Below are positions 10,516 to 19,800 of a stretch of 64,000 bases of DNA, piece after piece; within the stretch, counting starts at the first letter, position 1, and the number at the start of each line of letters is the position of its first letter. The notes beneath the pieces are model-generated. The model worked only from the letters and a program-made list of their open reading frames with translations, ran no database searches and was not told where the DNA came from. The stretch covers positions 5,548,501 to 5,612,500 of the forward strand of contig NZ_JAQNDO010000001.1 of assembly GCF_028369105.1 (NCBI RefSeq). Direction: 5' to 3'. The position numbers were made by a program, and so were the translations under genes. The DNA comes from Polyangium mundeleinium (lineage in GTDB: Bacteria; Myxococcota_A; Polyangia; Polyangiales; Polyangiaceae).

Positions 10516-11535
10516 ATGGCGGAACTCCTCCCCAAGCCCGCGGCGAGCGGCCCGCGGTGCATCTACGTCGCGGACCCTCGCTCCGGCCTGCGCGCCATCG
10601 TGGCCCTCGACGACACGACGCTCGGGCCCGCCGTGGGCGGCGTACGCACGATGCGGTATCCCTCGGCTGACGCCGCGCTCGCCGACGTGCTCGCGCTCGC
10701 GCGCGCCATGACGCGGAAGTGCTCGCTCGCCGGGCTCGACGCGGGCGGCGGGAAGGCGGTCGTCCTGCTCGGCGACGGGGTCGATCGGAAGGCCGCATTC
10801 GCGCGGCTCGGGCAGGTGGTCGAGGAGCTCGGCGGCATGTTCCGCACGGCCGGTGATCTCGGGACGACGGCCGCTGATCTCGCGGTGATGGCCGAGCACA
10901 CGCCGTACGTGCACACAGACGAGCGAGGCCTCGCAGCCGCCGTGGCGCGTGGGCTCCTCCGATGCATCGAGGCATGCGCGGCCGTACGAGGTGTACCCGT
11001 GGAAGGGCTCTCGGTGGCCGTGCAGGGCGCAGGCGCCATCGGCGCGCGCGCAGCCGCAGCGCTCGCCGACGCCGGTGTGCGGATCGTCCTCGCCGACGTG
11101 GACACACGCCGCGCGGAGGAGGTCGCTCGCGGGATCCCCGGCGCGCGCGTCACCTCAGCCGATCGCATCCTCGTCGAAGACGTCGACATCGTCGCGCCCT
11201 GCGCCGTAGGCGGCGTCGTCACAGCCGAGGTCGTCCAGGCGATGCGCGCGTGGGCCGTGTGCGGCGCGGCGAACAACGCGCTCGCGTCACCCGAGATCGC
11301 GAGCCTGCTCGCCGCGCGTGGCATCCTCCACGTACCCGATCCGATCGCTTCAGCAGGCGCAGTGATCGATGGAATCGGCCTCTCCGTGATGGGACTCGCC
11401 GACCGCACACCGCTCATCGATCGGCTCGGCGACACGGCGCGGCTCGTGCTCGACGAGGCAAAGGCGACCGGGCGGACCCCGATGGACGTGGCCGAGGCGC
11501 GGGCGCTCGCGCGGATCGCGGCGGCGCGGCGTTAG
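10516..11535 (+). CDS. Leucine/phenylalanine dehydrogenase family protein
   Basis: NAD-dependent amino acid dehydrogenase of the Glu/Leu/Phe/Val family, 339 residues. The substrate-binding and catalytic lysines fall at 68 (MTRKCS) and 80 (GLDAGGGKAV), the positions used in characterised leucine dehydrogenases. The GGVR segment (41-44) and dinucleotide loop GAGAIG (171-176) are intact. The expected reaction is reversible oxidative deamination of branched-chain or aromatic amino acids in the cytoplasm. The exact substrate cannot be read from sequence. Two overlapping ATGs occur at 10512-10518; only the one at 10516 is in frame. The stop codon lies one base from that of the next, convergent gene. 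Confidence 0.9.
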   Translation: MAELLPKPAASGPRCIYVADPRSGLRAIVALDDTTLGPAVGGVRTMRYPSADAALADVLALARAMTRKCSLAGLDAGGGKAVVLLGDGVDRKAAFARLGQVVEELGGMFRTAGDLGTTAADLAVMAEHTPYVHTDERGLAAAVARGLLRCIEACAAVRGVPVEGLSVAVQGAGAIGARAAAALADAGVRIVLADVDTRRAEEVARGIPGARVTSADRILVEDVDIVAPCAVGGVVTAEVVQAMRAWAVCGAANNALASPEIASLLAARGILHVPDPIASAGAVIDGIGLSVMGLADRTPLIDRLGDTARLVLDEAKATGRTPMDVAEARALARIAAARR

Positions 11536-11536
11536 C

Positions 11537-12358
11537 TCAGAACCACTGCACCACGAACTCCGCGAGGGCGATCGTTGCCCCGACGGCCAGGCTCGCGCGC
11601 GACAGTCGCTGCACCACGCCGGGTCGTGCCCAGAAGGGCGGCGGGGCTGGGATCGCCTTGAAGTCCTCGCTCCAGAGCACGCGGCTCACCTGCGGCGCGC
11701 TGCGGTAGTTGGCCTCGACCGCTTGCGACGGCATCTCGCGTGAGGCGCGCACTGTCACGAGCATCGCGGGCGAGCCGGGCACGCGCTGGGCTGCTTCGAG
11801 GGACGCGCGTGCTTGGTCCGAGAAGACGAGCGACGCGGGGGTGGCCTCTGGCGTGTCCTCCTCGATCTTCACGCCTGTTTCCGTGATCGAGAGGACCCGC
11901 GCGCGGATCAGACCCTCCTCGCGCGCGCCTGACATGATCTCTGCGAGGGGCACGGTTGCCGGGAGCGCTTCCGCGGATGGCGCGGGCATCCGCCGCGTGA
12001 TGATCCGCGCGGCGACGAGCTGCAGGCCGAGCCAGAGCAGCGCGACGAATGCGCTTTCCCCGGCGTTCACGTAGGCGGACGTGCGCGCGCCGAGCCCGTT
12101 CACGCCGGCGAACGTGTAGAGCCCGAGCCCGTTGATCAGCGCGATGGCGGCTGTGCCGGCTGCGTTCAGCCCGAGCCCGAGCAGGATGCCCACGGCGTTG
12201 ATCCCGATCGCGATCGGCCCGACGGCCACGCTCGCGCCGATGGCCACCACGCCGACGGCGACGTTGCCGATCGCGATGAAGCCGACCGCGACGTTTCCGA
12301 ACGCAACAAGCCGAGGGCGTGCGTCCTGCAAAGGGCCCAGCCGCGGATCCCGGACCAT
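11537..12358 (-). CDS. Glycine-periodic membrane protein, function unknown
   Basis: Integral membrane protein of about 273 residues. Residues about 18-90 form a striking run of short repeats of the type GNVAVGFIAIG / GNVAVGVVAIG, with Gly spaced by alternating hydrophobics. A small-residue-rich hydrophobic region and a transmembrane helix (ESAFVALLWLGLQLVAA) follow. A soluble beta-rich domain (about 170-245, VLSITETGVKIEEDTPEATP) precedes a final hydrophobic C-terminus (VGATIALAEFVVQWF). I do not recognise a named family. The Gly periodicity could pack helices closely or form a beta-solenoid-like stack. An in-frame ATG at 12469 would add a charged segment that lacks membrane character, so the start at 12358 is preferred. 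Confidence 0.65.
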   Translation of the reverse strand: MVRDPRLGPLQDARPRLVAFGNVAVGFIAIGNVAVGVVAIGASVAVGPIAIGINAVGILLGLGLNAAGTAAIALINGLGLYTFAGVNGLGARTSAYVNAGESAFVALLWLGLQLVAARIITRRMPAPSAEALPATVPLAEIMSGAREEGLIRARVLSITETGVKIEEDTPEATPASLVFSDQARASLEAAQRVPGSPAMLVTVRASREMPSQAVEANYRSAPQVSRVLWSEDFKAIPAPPPFWARPGVVQRLSRASLAVGATIALAEFVVQWF

Positions 12359-12759
12359 CGGGAGCAAGGCTAGGCGACGAAGCGCGGGGTGGTCAACGCG
12401 GGCCTCCGCGGGGGCCCCGAGGAATCTGCAATGCCCGAAATTTTCCGCGAACGGCGGCCGTCCGCCCACGGGGCCCTGCGCATGGGCCGCGCACCCCCCT
12501 GCGGATCCTCTGCCGCATGCGGAACACGTGTCGCACGCCTGCGTACCGTCCGACGCACCCCTGGCGGACGTCGAGGCTGCTTTGATCCGCCCTTGCCCGC
12601 GCGCGACCCGCCTGTTTGACCTCCTTCTCGGCGGAGTCCTGGTTCGCCCGCGTCACGAGCCGCGAAAAACCATTTGCGCGCGCCGCGTCATTTCGCAGAG
12701 AAATCGCCGTCGCGGGCGTTTGTCCGCACCCGGTACGCCGTTTGCCCTTGGCGCCCAGC
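12359..12759. other. Divergent intergenic region, no gene seen
   Basis: About 400 bp between the divergent membrane protein and lipoprotein genes. The open frame of the right-hand gene extends back to 12616, but the translated extension is Arg-rich and lacks a signal peptide, so it is not taken as coding. No clear promoter boxes or hairpins were identified by eye. Both promoters presumably lie here. Confidence 0.5.
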
Positions 12760-13530
12760 ATGCCCGCCCGCGTGATCCTCCCTCGATTCCTCTGCTTGCC
12801 GTTTCTCGCGACGCTCGCCCTCGCGTCGTCCGGTTGTGGCCTCTTTGATCTGTTCGAGTCCGAGACCACCCTCGCTGACCTCGACCCTTCCCGTGCGCGT
12901 GTCGAGGTGGAGCTCGGCGAGTCGCCGCGCGTCTCGCTCGCGCTCGTGGCCAAGGAGGGGACGTGCGAGGCGATCACCGACGACATCGAGGCCAAGGTGG
13001 ACGATCGGAAGATGGATCTCTTCATGCGCGGCGGCGAGACGCCCTCGAAAGACGGCTGGGTCTGCGGCGCGCCCACCTTCCGCAAGGCCCTCGCCGAGGA
13101 GAACCTCGGCAAGGACAAGACGCACTTCGAGGTCTCGGACGAGACGGCCCGCATCGCGCTCGACTTCGAGGACCTGCTCGCCCCGCGGACGATCACCACG
13201 AGCCACCCGGACAACAAGATCGACCCGGGCGTCGACCTCGCGCTCGCGTGGTCCGCGCCGGGCGACGAGCTCGACGAGGAGAACCTCGACGTCGTCTTCA
13301 CCTATGACGACGAGACGCTCGAACTGCCGGCCCCGCCGCAAGTGAGCGTCGTGGACAGGGAGATCGTCGTGCGGATCCCCCAGGGCGCGCCGGCGGGGAC
13401 CGCGACGCTCCGCGTGGACGCGGAGGTCCGGGTGGACGCCACGTCCTGCGAGGGCACGCCGAGCTGCGAGGCCACCGTGAAGGTCTCGCCGGAGGTCGCG
13501 GTCGAGGTGACGAGCGGGCCGGTGCCCTGA
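12760..13530 (+). CDS. Predicted lipoprotein, function unknown
   Basis: Predicted lipoprotein of 256 residues. A basic n-region and hydrophobic core end at ASSGC, a reasonable lipobox, and an acidic mature domain follows. Cysteines are sparse (CEAIT, WVCGA) until a C-terminal pair of short Cys loops (TSCEGTPSCEATV). The second half looks beta-rich (DETLELPAPPQVSVVDREIVV). No family was recognised. It is followed 54 bp later by the epimerase gene on the same strand. The start was set by the signal peptide; the longer frame upstream is poor in secretion features. Confidence 0.7.
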   Translation: MPARVILPRFLCLPFLATLALASSGCGLFDLFESETTLADLDPSRARVEVELGESPRVSLALVAKEGTCEAITDDIEAKVDDRKMDLFMRGGETPSKDGWVCGAPTFRKALAEENLGKDKTHFEVSDETARIALDFEDLLAPRTITTSHPDNKIDPGVDLALAWSAPGDELDEENLDVVFTYDDETLELPAPPQVSVVDREIVVRIPQGAPAGTATLRVDAEVRVDATSCEGTPSCEATVKVSPEVAVEVTSGPVP

Positions 13531-13584
13531 AGCGAGCGAGCAGCGCTCCCCATGCGCGGCGCGTGGCAGTAGACTCGCGCCCCG

Positions 13585-14598
13585 ATGGGTGATGTGTCGT
13601 TGACGGAGACGCCGGTCCTCGTGACCGGCGCGAGCGGGTTCATCGGAGGACGCCTGGCCGAGCGCCTCGCGGCCGAGGACAAGGCGAGCGTGGTCGGCGC
13701 GGGGCGATCCTTCCCGGACGAGGCGAAGCTTCGTGGCGTGGGCGTCACGATCCACCGGGCCGACGTGCGCGACGCCGGCGCGATGGCGCGGCTCTGCGAG
13801 GGCAAACGTGTCGTCTTTCACCTCGCCGCGTGGCTCGAGCGCGGCAAGGGCGGCGAGTCCGACGCGTACGCGGTCAACGTGGATGCGACGCGCGCGCTCG
13901 TGACGGCGGCGGCGCGCGCGGGCTGCGAGCGGTTCGTCCTCGTGAGCACCATCTCGGTGTATGGGCTCCCGGCGACGGATCTCGTCGACGAGTCGGTCCC
14001 GATCGACGTGACGCAGGGCGATCTCTACGGCCGCACGAAGGCGCTCGGTGAGGAGGCGGCGCGCGAGGCCGCGGCGCAGGCGAACCTTCCGATCTCGATC
14101 GTGCGGCCGGCGATGGTGTACGGGCCGCGCTCGGGCGGATGGACCGTGGGCATGCTCCGGCTCGTGCAGAAGGGCGTGCCCGTGATCTTCGGCGACGGCC
14201 AGGGCCACGCGTATCCCGTCTACGTGGACGACGTCGTCGACATGGTGCGCCTCGCCGCGACGCGGCCCGAGGCCGAGGGCGAGGCGTTCAACGCGTGCGA
14301 CGCGGCCGTCACGTGGGAGCGCTTCTTCGGCTTTTACGGCGCGATGAGCGGCAAGCGCCCGCGCCGCGTGCCCATGCCCATCGCGTACCTCATCGCCCGC
14401 GCGAACGAGCTCTTCAAGCTCGGCATCCCGCTCACGGCCGAGCGGCTCGAGCGGTACGTGCGGAAGCTCCAGTATCCGACGGCGAAGGCCGAGCGGCTGC
14501 TCGGCTGGCAGGTACGCGTGCCGATCGAAGAGGGCATGCGGCGAAGCGAAGCGTGGCTCCGCGAAACGGGGAAACTCCGAGGGAGTTCCACAGCGTAG
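13585..14598 (+). CDS. NAD-dependent epimerase/dehydratase (3-beta-HSD-like SDR)
   Basis: Extended short-chain dehydrogenase/reductase of 337 residues. The nucleotide-binding loop GASGFIG lies at 15-21, a Ser-containing strand (LVSTISVYG) is near the centre, and the catalytic YxxxK follows as YGRTK. RPAMVYGPRSGGW is the typical segment after the active site of 3-beta-hydroxysteroid dehydrogenase/nucleotide-sugar epimerase relatives. It should catalyse an NAD(P)-linked oxidoreduction of a sugar nucleotide, sterol or similar alcohol in the cytoplasm. Neighbouring genes do not narrow the substrate. Repeat copy B begins about 5 bp after its stop codon. Confidence 0.88.
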   Translation: MGDVSLTETPVLVTGASGFIGGRLAERLAAEDKASVVGAGRSFPDEAKLRGVGVTIHRADVRDAGAMARLCEGKRVVFHLAAWLERGKGGESDAYAVNVDATRALVTAAARAGCERFVLVSTISVYGLPATDLVDESVPIDVTQGDLYGRTKALGEEAAREAAAQANLPISIVRPAMVYGPRSGGWTVGMLRLVQKGVPVIFGDGQGHAYPVYVDDVVDMVRLAATRPEAEGEAFNACDAAVTWERFFGFYGAMSGKRPRRVPMPIAYLIARANELFKLGIPLTAERLERYVRKLQYPTAKAERLLGWQVRVPIEEGMRRSEAWLRETGKLRGSSTA

Positions 14599-14601
14599 CG
14601 T

Positions 14602-14912
14602 AGCGCCGGGGTTTCACCCCGGACCCCGACCAGGGGCTCTCCGCCCCTGGACCCGGACCAGCCAGGGGCTGGACCCAAGCTCGATGAACTGCGCTCCGCG
14701 CAGCTCATCGAACAGGCCCGGGCAAGACCGGCAGCGACGTTGCCCATCAAGACAGCCGCGCTGCGGGTTCGGCTGGCGACCTGGGTTCTTCGTCGGCCTG
14801 TTTGAAAAACTGCGCGGAGCGCAGTTTTTCAACCCTGGGTCCAGCCCCTGGCTGGTCCGGGGTCGAGGGGGCGGACAGCCCCCCGCGGGGTCCGGGGCAG
14901 CGCCCCGGCGCG
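14602..14912 (+). repeat. Multi-hairpin intergenic repeat, copy B
   Basis: Second copy of the element, filling almost the whole gap between two convergent genes. Landmarks are CCGGGGT-ttc-ACCCCGG (14604-14620), CCAGCC-agg-GGCTGG, a long hairpin at 14681-14711 (GATGAACTGCGC-tcc, with one mismatch in the returning strand), a 90-bp centre, a second long hairpin at 14802-14832 (GAAAAACTGCGC-gga), CCAGCC-cct-GGCTGG, and CCGGGGC-agc-GCCCCGG (14892-14908). Here the outer stem changed C to T and its partner changed G to A relative to copy A. It belongs to the same subtype as copy C. Polarity is plus, directly after the SDR gene. Confidence 0.9.
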
Positions 14913-14924
14913 GCGCAGCGCCCC

Positions 14925-16217
14925 TCAACCCGACATGAGCGCGCGCAGCCGCGGGAACGCCGCCTGGATGTCGTCCATCGACACCGCGCCCACGCTCAGC
15001 CGGAACCACCCGTTCTCTTCCCGCAGCCCGAACGCCTGGAACGGCACCACCGCCAGGCCTGCTTCTTCCAGCAGCACCTTGCGGATCTCGTCGTTCGTCT
15101 GGATCGTACGGCCCCGGATCGTCTTGCCGATCCAGTCGAAGCGCGCCGACAGGTAGATCGCCCCTTGCGGCGCGATTGCGTCGACGGGCAGCCCCTCGCG
15201 TTGCATCGTTGAGAACCCGGCGAAGAGCGCGTCGAGCCGCTCCTTCACCTTCGCCTTCGCGCCCGCGAGGAACGCGTGCATCGCGTCCGGCGCGTCGAGC
15301 AGCGCTGCCGTCGCGACCTGCTCGGCCTTCGGCGCCCAGGCGCCCACGTGCCCGAGGATGTCCGCCATCCGCCGCCGCACTGCCGGCGGCATGAACCCCC
15401 AGCCGACGCGCATGCCCGTCGCGCAGAACGACTTCGACAGCGCGTCGAGCAAGAGCGTGTACGGTGCGACCTCGGGCACGAGCGAGACGGGCGTCTCGTG
15501 GTGCGCCTCGCCGTGCGTGAGCATCCAGTAGACCTGGTCGTACACGAGGAACACCGGGCGCAGGCCCTCGGCCTCCCGGCGGCGGTTCTCTTCGAGCACG
15601 AGCTCGGCGATCCGCCGCAGCTCGTCCTTGGAGATGACGGTGCCGGTCGGGTTCAGCGGCGAGTTCACGAGCAGCAGCCTGGCCGAGCCGATGTGGGGGC
15701 GGAAATCGTCGGCGGTCGGGAAGAAGTTCGACGCGGCCGAGACGGGGATCTCCACGGCCTTCGCGCCGGAGAGGTAGGCGTAGTGGTTGTTGTTCCAGGA
15801 CGGGACGGGGTAGACGGCGACGTCGCCGGGATCGATGAGCGTGCGGTAGGCGCCGTAGAGCAGGGGACGGGCGCCGCCGGCGACGAGCACGGACTCGAGC
15901 GGGTACTTGAGGCCGAGCTCGCGCTCGTAGAAGCGCACGAGCGCCTCGCGCAGGACGAGCACGCCGTCGGAGGGCGGGTAGTTCGTGTGGCCCTCGGCGA
16001 GCGCGGCGCGCGTGCCCTCGCAGAGCTCGGCAGGGATGGGGAAGTAGGCCGGGTCGAAGTCGCCGACGGTGAGGTTGCAGATCTGGGCGCCCTTGGCCTT
16101 CATGGCCCGGATCTCGCCGGCAATCTTCAGGATCTCGGAGCCGATGACGCCACGCGCGAGCGCGGAGAGGCCGGCGTCACCGACCTCGAGCGGAGGAAAT
16201 TCGAGGGCCGTTACCAT
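14925..16217 (-). CDS. Class I/II pyridoxal-phosphate aminotransferase
   Basis: Fold type I PLP enzyme of 430 residues, aspartate aminotransferase superfamily. Recognisable segments are NLTVGDFDP near residue 45, the Asn-Pro motif NSPLNPTGT, VYDQVYW (cofactor-contacting Asp/Tyr), and the Schiff-base lysine in DALSKSFCATGMRVGW, with the downstream Arg as the phosphate or carboxylate contact. It transfers an amino group between an amino acid and a 2-oxo acid in the cytoplasm. The substrate is uncertain (aspartate, aromatic or branched-chain). A role next to the leucine dehydrogenase-like gene is possible but unproven. The long reverse frame upstream of 16217 is the 43-bp repeat array read through, so the ATG at 16217 is taken as the start. 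Confidence 0.9.
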   Translation of the reverse strand: MVTALEFPPLEVGDAGLSALARGVIGSEILKIAGEIRAMKAKGAQICNLTVGDFDPAYFPIPAELCEGTRAALAEGHTNYPPSDGVLVLREALVRFYERELGLKYPLESVLVAGGARPLLYGAYRTLIDPGDVAVYPVPSWNNNHYAYLSGAKAVEIPVSAASNFFPTADDFRPHIGSARLLLVNSPLNPTGTVISKDELRRIAELVLEENRRREAEGLRPVFLVYDQVYWMLTHGEAHHETPVSLVPEVAPYTLLLDALSKSFCATGMRVGWGFMPPAVRRRMADILGHVGAWAPKAEQVATAALLDAPDAMHAFLAGAKAKVKERLDALFAGFSTMQREGLPVDAIAPQGAIYLSARFDWIGKTIRGRTIQTNDEIRKVLLEEAGLAVVPFQAFGLREENGWFRLSVGAVSMDDIQAAFPRLRALMSG

Positions 16218-16473
16218 GGGGGCGCGCGGAGCATACCCGCAGATCCGGGGTGGGGGAATGGATGTTCGGAGCGGCGCGGGGGCGCCATCTGTCCGAGGCA
16301 GGGGAGCGGGGGCGGGAGCGGGAGCGGGAGCGCGAGCGGAAATGGGAGGACATGAATGGTCCTGGGTTGCACCCGAGGCGGGGCATCCTTCTCGCGCAAT
16401 GCCACGGCGCAGGGGAGCACGAAGCGCGACACGCTCGAGGAGCGCCCCAGCCCCGCGGGCTATGCCGTTTTGG
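16218..16473. other. Upstream region of aminotransferase with hexamer repeats
   Basis: Non-coding stretch of about 250 bp. It holds a short purine-rich run of GGGAGC-type hexamers around 16311-16342 and then ordinary high-GC sequence leading into the 43-bp tandem array. The aminotransferase promoter must lie in this region, but no convincing boxes were seen. Confidence 0.5.
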
Positions 16474-16774
16474 GTCGCGCGAGGGTGTTCGAACGTTCGA
16501 AGGGGCGTCGGAGAACGTGACGCGAGGGTGTTCGAACGTTCGAACGGGCGCGTGCGACCGTGACGCGAGGGTGTTCGAACGTTCGGAGACCTGAAGGAGA
16601 CGGTGACGCGTGGGTGTTCGAAGGCTCGAACGGGCACGTGCAACCGTGACGCGAGGGTGTCCGAACGTTTGGAGACCCGAAGGAGACGGTGACGCGCGGG
16701 TGTTCGAAGACTCGAACGGGCGCGCGTCACGGTGACGCGAGGGGGTTGGAACGTTTGGAGAGGCTGAGACCGCC
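16474..16774. repeat. Tandem array of seven 43-bp units with two-unit higher order
   Basis: Seven head-to-tail units begin at 16474, 16517, 16560, 16603, 16646, 16689 and 16732, with an exact 43-bp period. Each unit opens with a variant of GTGACGCGAGGGTGTTCGAA. Units 2, 4 and 6 continue with CGAACGGGCGCGTG-like sequence; units 3, 5 and 7 continue with GGAGACCCGAAGGAGACG-like sequence. The array is therefore built of 86-bp AB dimers. Several units contain the palindrome TTCGAACGTTCGAA or a decayed form. The period is not a multiple of three and no frame looks coding. There are no unique spacers, so it is not a CRISPR. A protein-binding array or a slippage product are both possible. Confidence 0.92.
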
Positions 16775-16829
16775 GTGGACGCGGGGGCGGTCTTCCATCG
16801 GAATGCTGTGTTCTCGCTGGATCTCGCGG

Positions 16830-19800
16830 TCAGCGTCGCATGCGGCGACGGCCGCGCGCGAGCGCGAGGAGGATCCCGGCCATGGGAAGGGCGATGCCTT
16901 CCATGCCCGTGGAGGTGGAATCACCTGCCGCCGAGCACGTGCAGCTGCCCTCTTGGACGGGGCCCGGCGTCGAAGGCGAACCACCACTGCCGCCCGCGCC
17001 GCCGCTGCCGCCCGCGCCGCCGCTTCCGCCCGCGCCGCCGCTTCCGCCTGCGCCGCCGCTTCCGCCCGCGCCGCCGCTTCCGCCCGCGCCGCCGCTGCCA
17101 CCTGCGCCGCCGCTTCCGCCTGCGCCGCCGCTTCCGCCTGCGCCGCCGCTTCCGCCTGCGCCGCCGCTGCCGCCTGCGCCGCCGCTGCCGCCTGCGCCGC
17201 CGCTGCCGCAGCTCGGATCGGTGGCACCCGACTTACAAGCGCCGAGCTCGCACGAATCGCCCTCCGTGCACGCGTCGCCGTCCTCGCACGCCGTCCCGTC
17301 CGGCACAGCGGCATCGGGAGGGCAATTCACCGCCGCGCCGTCGCAACTCTCCGCGGCGTCGCAAGTACCCACAGACGCCCGGCATTCGGTGCCCGCCGGG
17401 ATCTTCGTGTCCACGGGGCAAGCATTCGACGTCCCGTCACAGCTCTCGGCGACGTCGCAGGTACCCCCCGACGCGCGGCATACGGTGCCCGCCGGGACCT
17501 TCGTGTCCGCCGGACAAGCATTCGATGTACCGTTGCAACTCTCCGCAACGTCGCAAGCCCCCGCAGATGCCCGGCACTCGGTGCCCGCCGGGACCTTCGT
17601 GTCCGCCGGACAAGCATTCGATGTACCGTTGCAACTCTCCGCAACGTCGCAAGCCCCCGCAGATGCCCGGCACCCGGTGCCCGCCGGGACCTTCGTGTCC
17701 GCCGGACAAGCATTCGACGTGCCGTTGCAACTCTCCGCAACGTCGCAAGCACCCGCAGACGCGCGGCATTCGGTGCCCGCCGCGGCCTTCGTGTCCACGG
17801 GGCACGCATTCGAGGTCCCGTCGCAACTCTCCGCAACGTCGCAAGCACCCGCAGATGCGCGGCATTCGGTCCCTTGCGCAACCTTCCCGTCCGCGGGGCA
17901 CGCCGTCGCGACGCCGTCACAACTCTCCGCGACGTCGCAAGCACCGCCCGACGCGCGGCATTCGGTGCCCATCACGAGCGGGCTGCACGTCCCGTCCATG
18001 GCTGCGCCCGCCGCCGCGCTGCAGGCCTGGCAATCGTTTCCGACGCCGCCGCCGCACGCGCTGTTGCAGCACACCCCGTCGACGCAGAAGCCGCTCGCGC
18101 ACGTGGAGCCCGAGGCGCAGGGCGAGCCATTGCCCACCGTCAAGACGAACACGTAAGCAGAGCCCTTGTTGTCGTCGAAGTGCGCCCCCACGAGCGCCGT
18201 GGTCCCCGACAGCGCGACCGAATAACCAAATTCGTCGTCCACCGCCCCGTCGCTCGCCAGGAGCTTCGTCTGCTGCGTCCAGGCGCCGCCGCTGCGCGCG
18301 AACACGTAGGCAGCGCCCTTGTCGTTGTCGTCCCGATACGCCCCCACGAGCGCGGTGTCCCCGAGCAGCGTGACCGAATGGCCGAAGCTGTGCGACGCCA
18401 CCCCGTCGCTCGCCAGGAGCTTTGCCTCCTGGGTCCAGGCGCCGCCGCTGCGCACGAAGACATAAGCAGAGCCGGAGTCGGTCCCCTTGTCGTCGTCCCG
18501 ATACGCCCCCACGAGCGCCGTGTCCGCCGACAGCGCGACCGAATAACCGAACAGGTCGTTCGCCGCGCCATCACTCGCCAGGAGCTTCGCCTCCTGGGTC
18601 CAGGCGCCGCCGCTGCGCACGAAGACATAAGCAGAGCCGGCGTCGGTCCCCTTGTCGTCGTCCCAGTAGGCCCCCACGAGCGCCGTGTCCCCCGCCAGCG
18701 CGACCGAGGCGCCGAGTTGGTCGCCCGCCGCCCCGTCGCTCGCCAGGAGCTTTGCCTGCTGGGTCCAGGTGCTTCCGCTCCGCACGAAGACGTAGGCGGA
18801 GCCGGCGTTGCCCCCTTTGTCGTCGTCCCACAGGGCCCCCACGAGCGCCGTGTCCCCCGACAGCGCGACCGAAATGGCGAACCAGTCCTCCGGCGCGCCA
18901 TCACTCGCCAGGAGCTTCGCCTGCTGGGTCCAGGTGCTCCCGCTCCGCACGAAGACGTAGGCGGAACCGGAGTCGGTCCCCTTGTCGTCGTCGAGCCCGG
19001 CGCCCACGAGCGCGGTGTCCCCCGACAGCGCGACCGAGGTGCCGAATTGGTCGCCCGCCGCCCCGTCGGCCGGCACGAGCTTCGCCTGCTGGGTCCACGT
19101 GCTGCCGCTGCGCACGAACAGGTAGGCGGAACCGGAGCCTTGCCCCTTGTCGTCGTCGAGCGGGGCGCCCACGAGCGCCGTGTCCCCCGACAGCGCGACC
19201 CGAATGCCGAAGCGGTCGGACGACGCCCCATCACTCGCCAGGAGCTTCGCCTGCTGGACCCCGATCAGCGGATCGATCTCCACCGGATACGCCGCCCCCT
19301 CGTCGTCGACGTGCAGGGAGATTCGACCCGCCTCCACCGACATCCACGCCGGCAGCGTTTTGCCCTCCGCGTCCTTCGCGAAGAGATCCGTATACGAGAG
19401 CGCCACCTGGCCCTCGACGGTAACGAGCCGGATCACCTCCCCGCGCCCGTCGCCATCCGCGTCCTCGAGCTCCGCGCGGAGCTCGCCGCCGAGCTCCAGC
19501 ACAACCACCTTCGTCCCCGCACAACCGGGCGCGTGTTCGAGGACGAACCCTTGTTCGAGCCCGAGCGGGCCATTGAGGTACCACGCGGAGATCTCGGGAT
19601 GCTCGTACGTCATCCGATTGCCCGTCGCCTCCGGTTCGGCCGCGGAGACCGGCGCCACCGCCCCCTCGCAGCCGAGCGCCGCCGTGCGCATTTCGAGCGA
19701 CCAGGGCTCCTCCAAGGGCGCGAGCACCACCCCCGCGCTGGAGAGCGTCGTCACGAAGCCCGAAGCCTCGTTCTCCGCCTCGACGAGGTCCGGCCCGATC

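Noticed and set aside
16217..16730. Extended N-terminus of the aminotransferase to 16730
   Set aside because: The added sequence is a translation of the 43-bp array, and the enzyme is full length without it.
16474..16774. Possible CRISPR array
   Set aside because: Repeats are contiguous at 43 bp with no unique spacers, and no cas genes are present.
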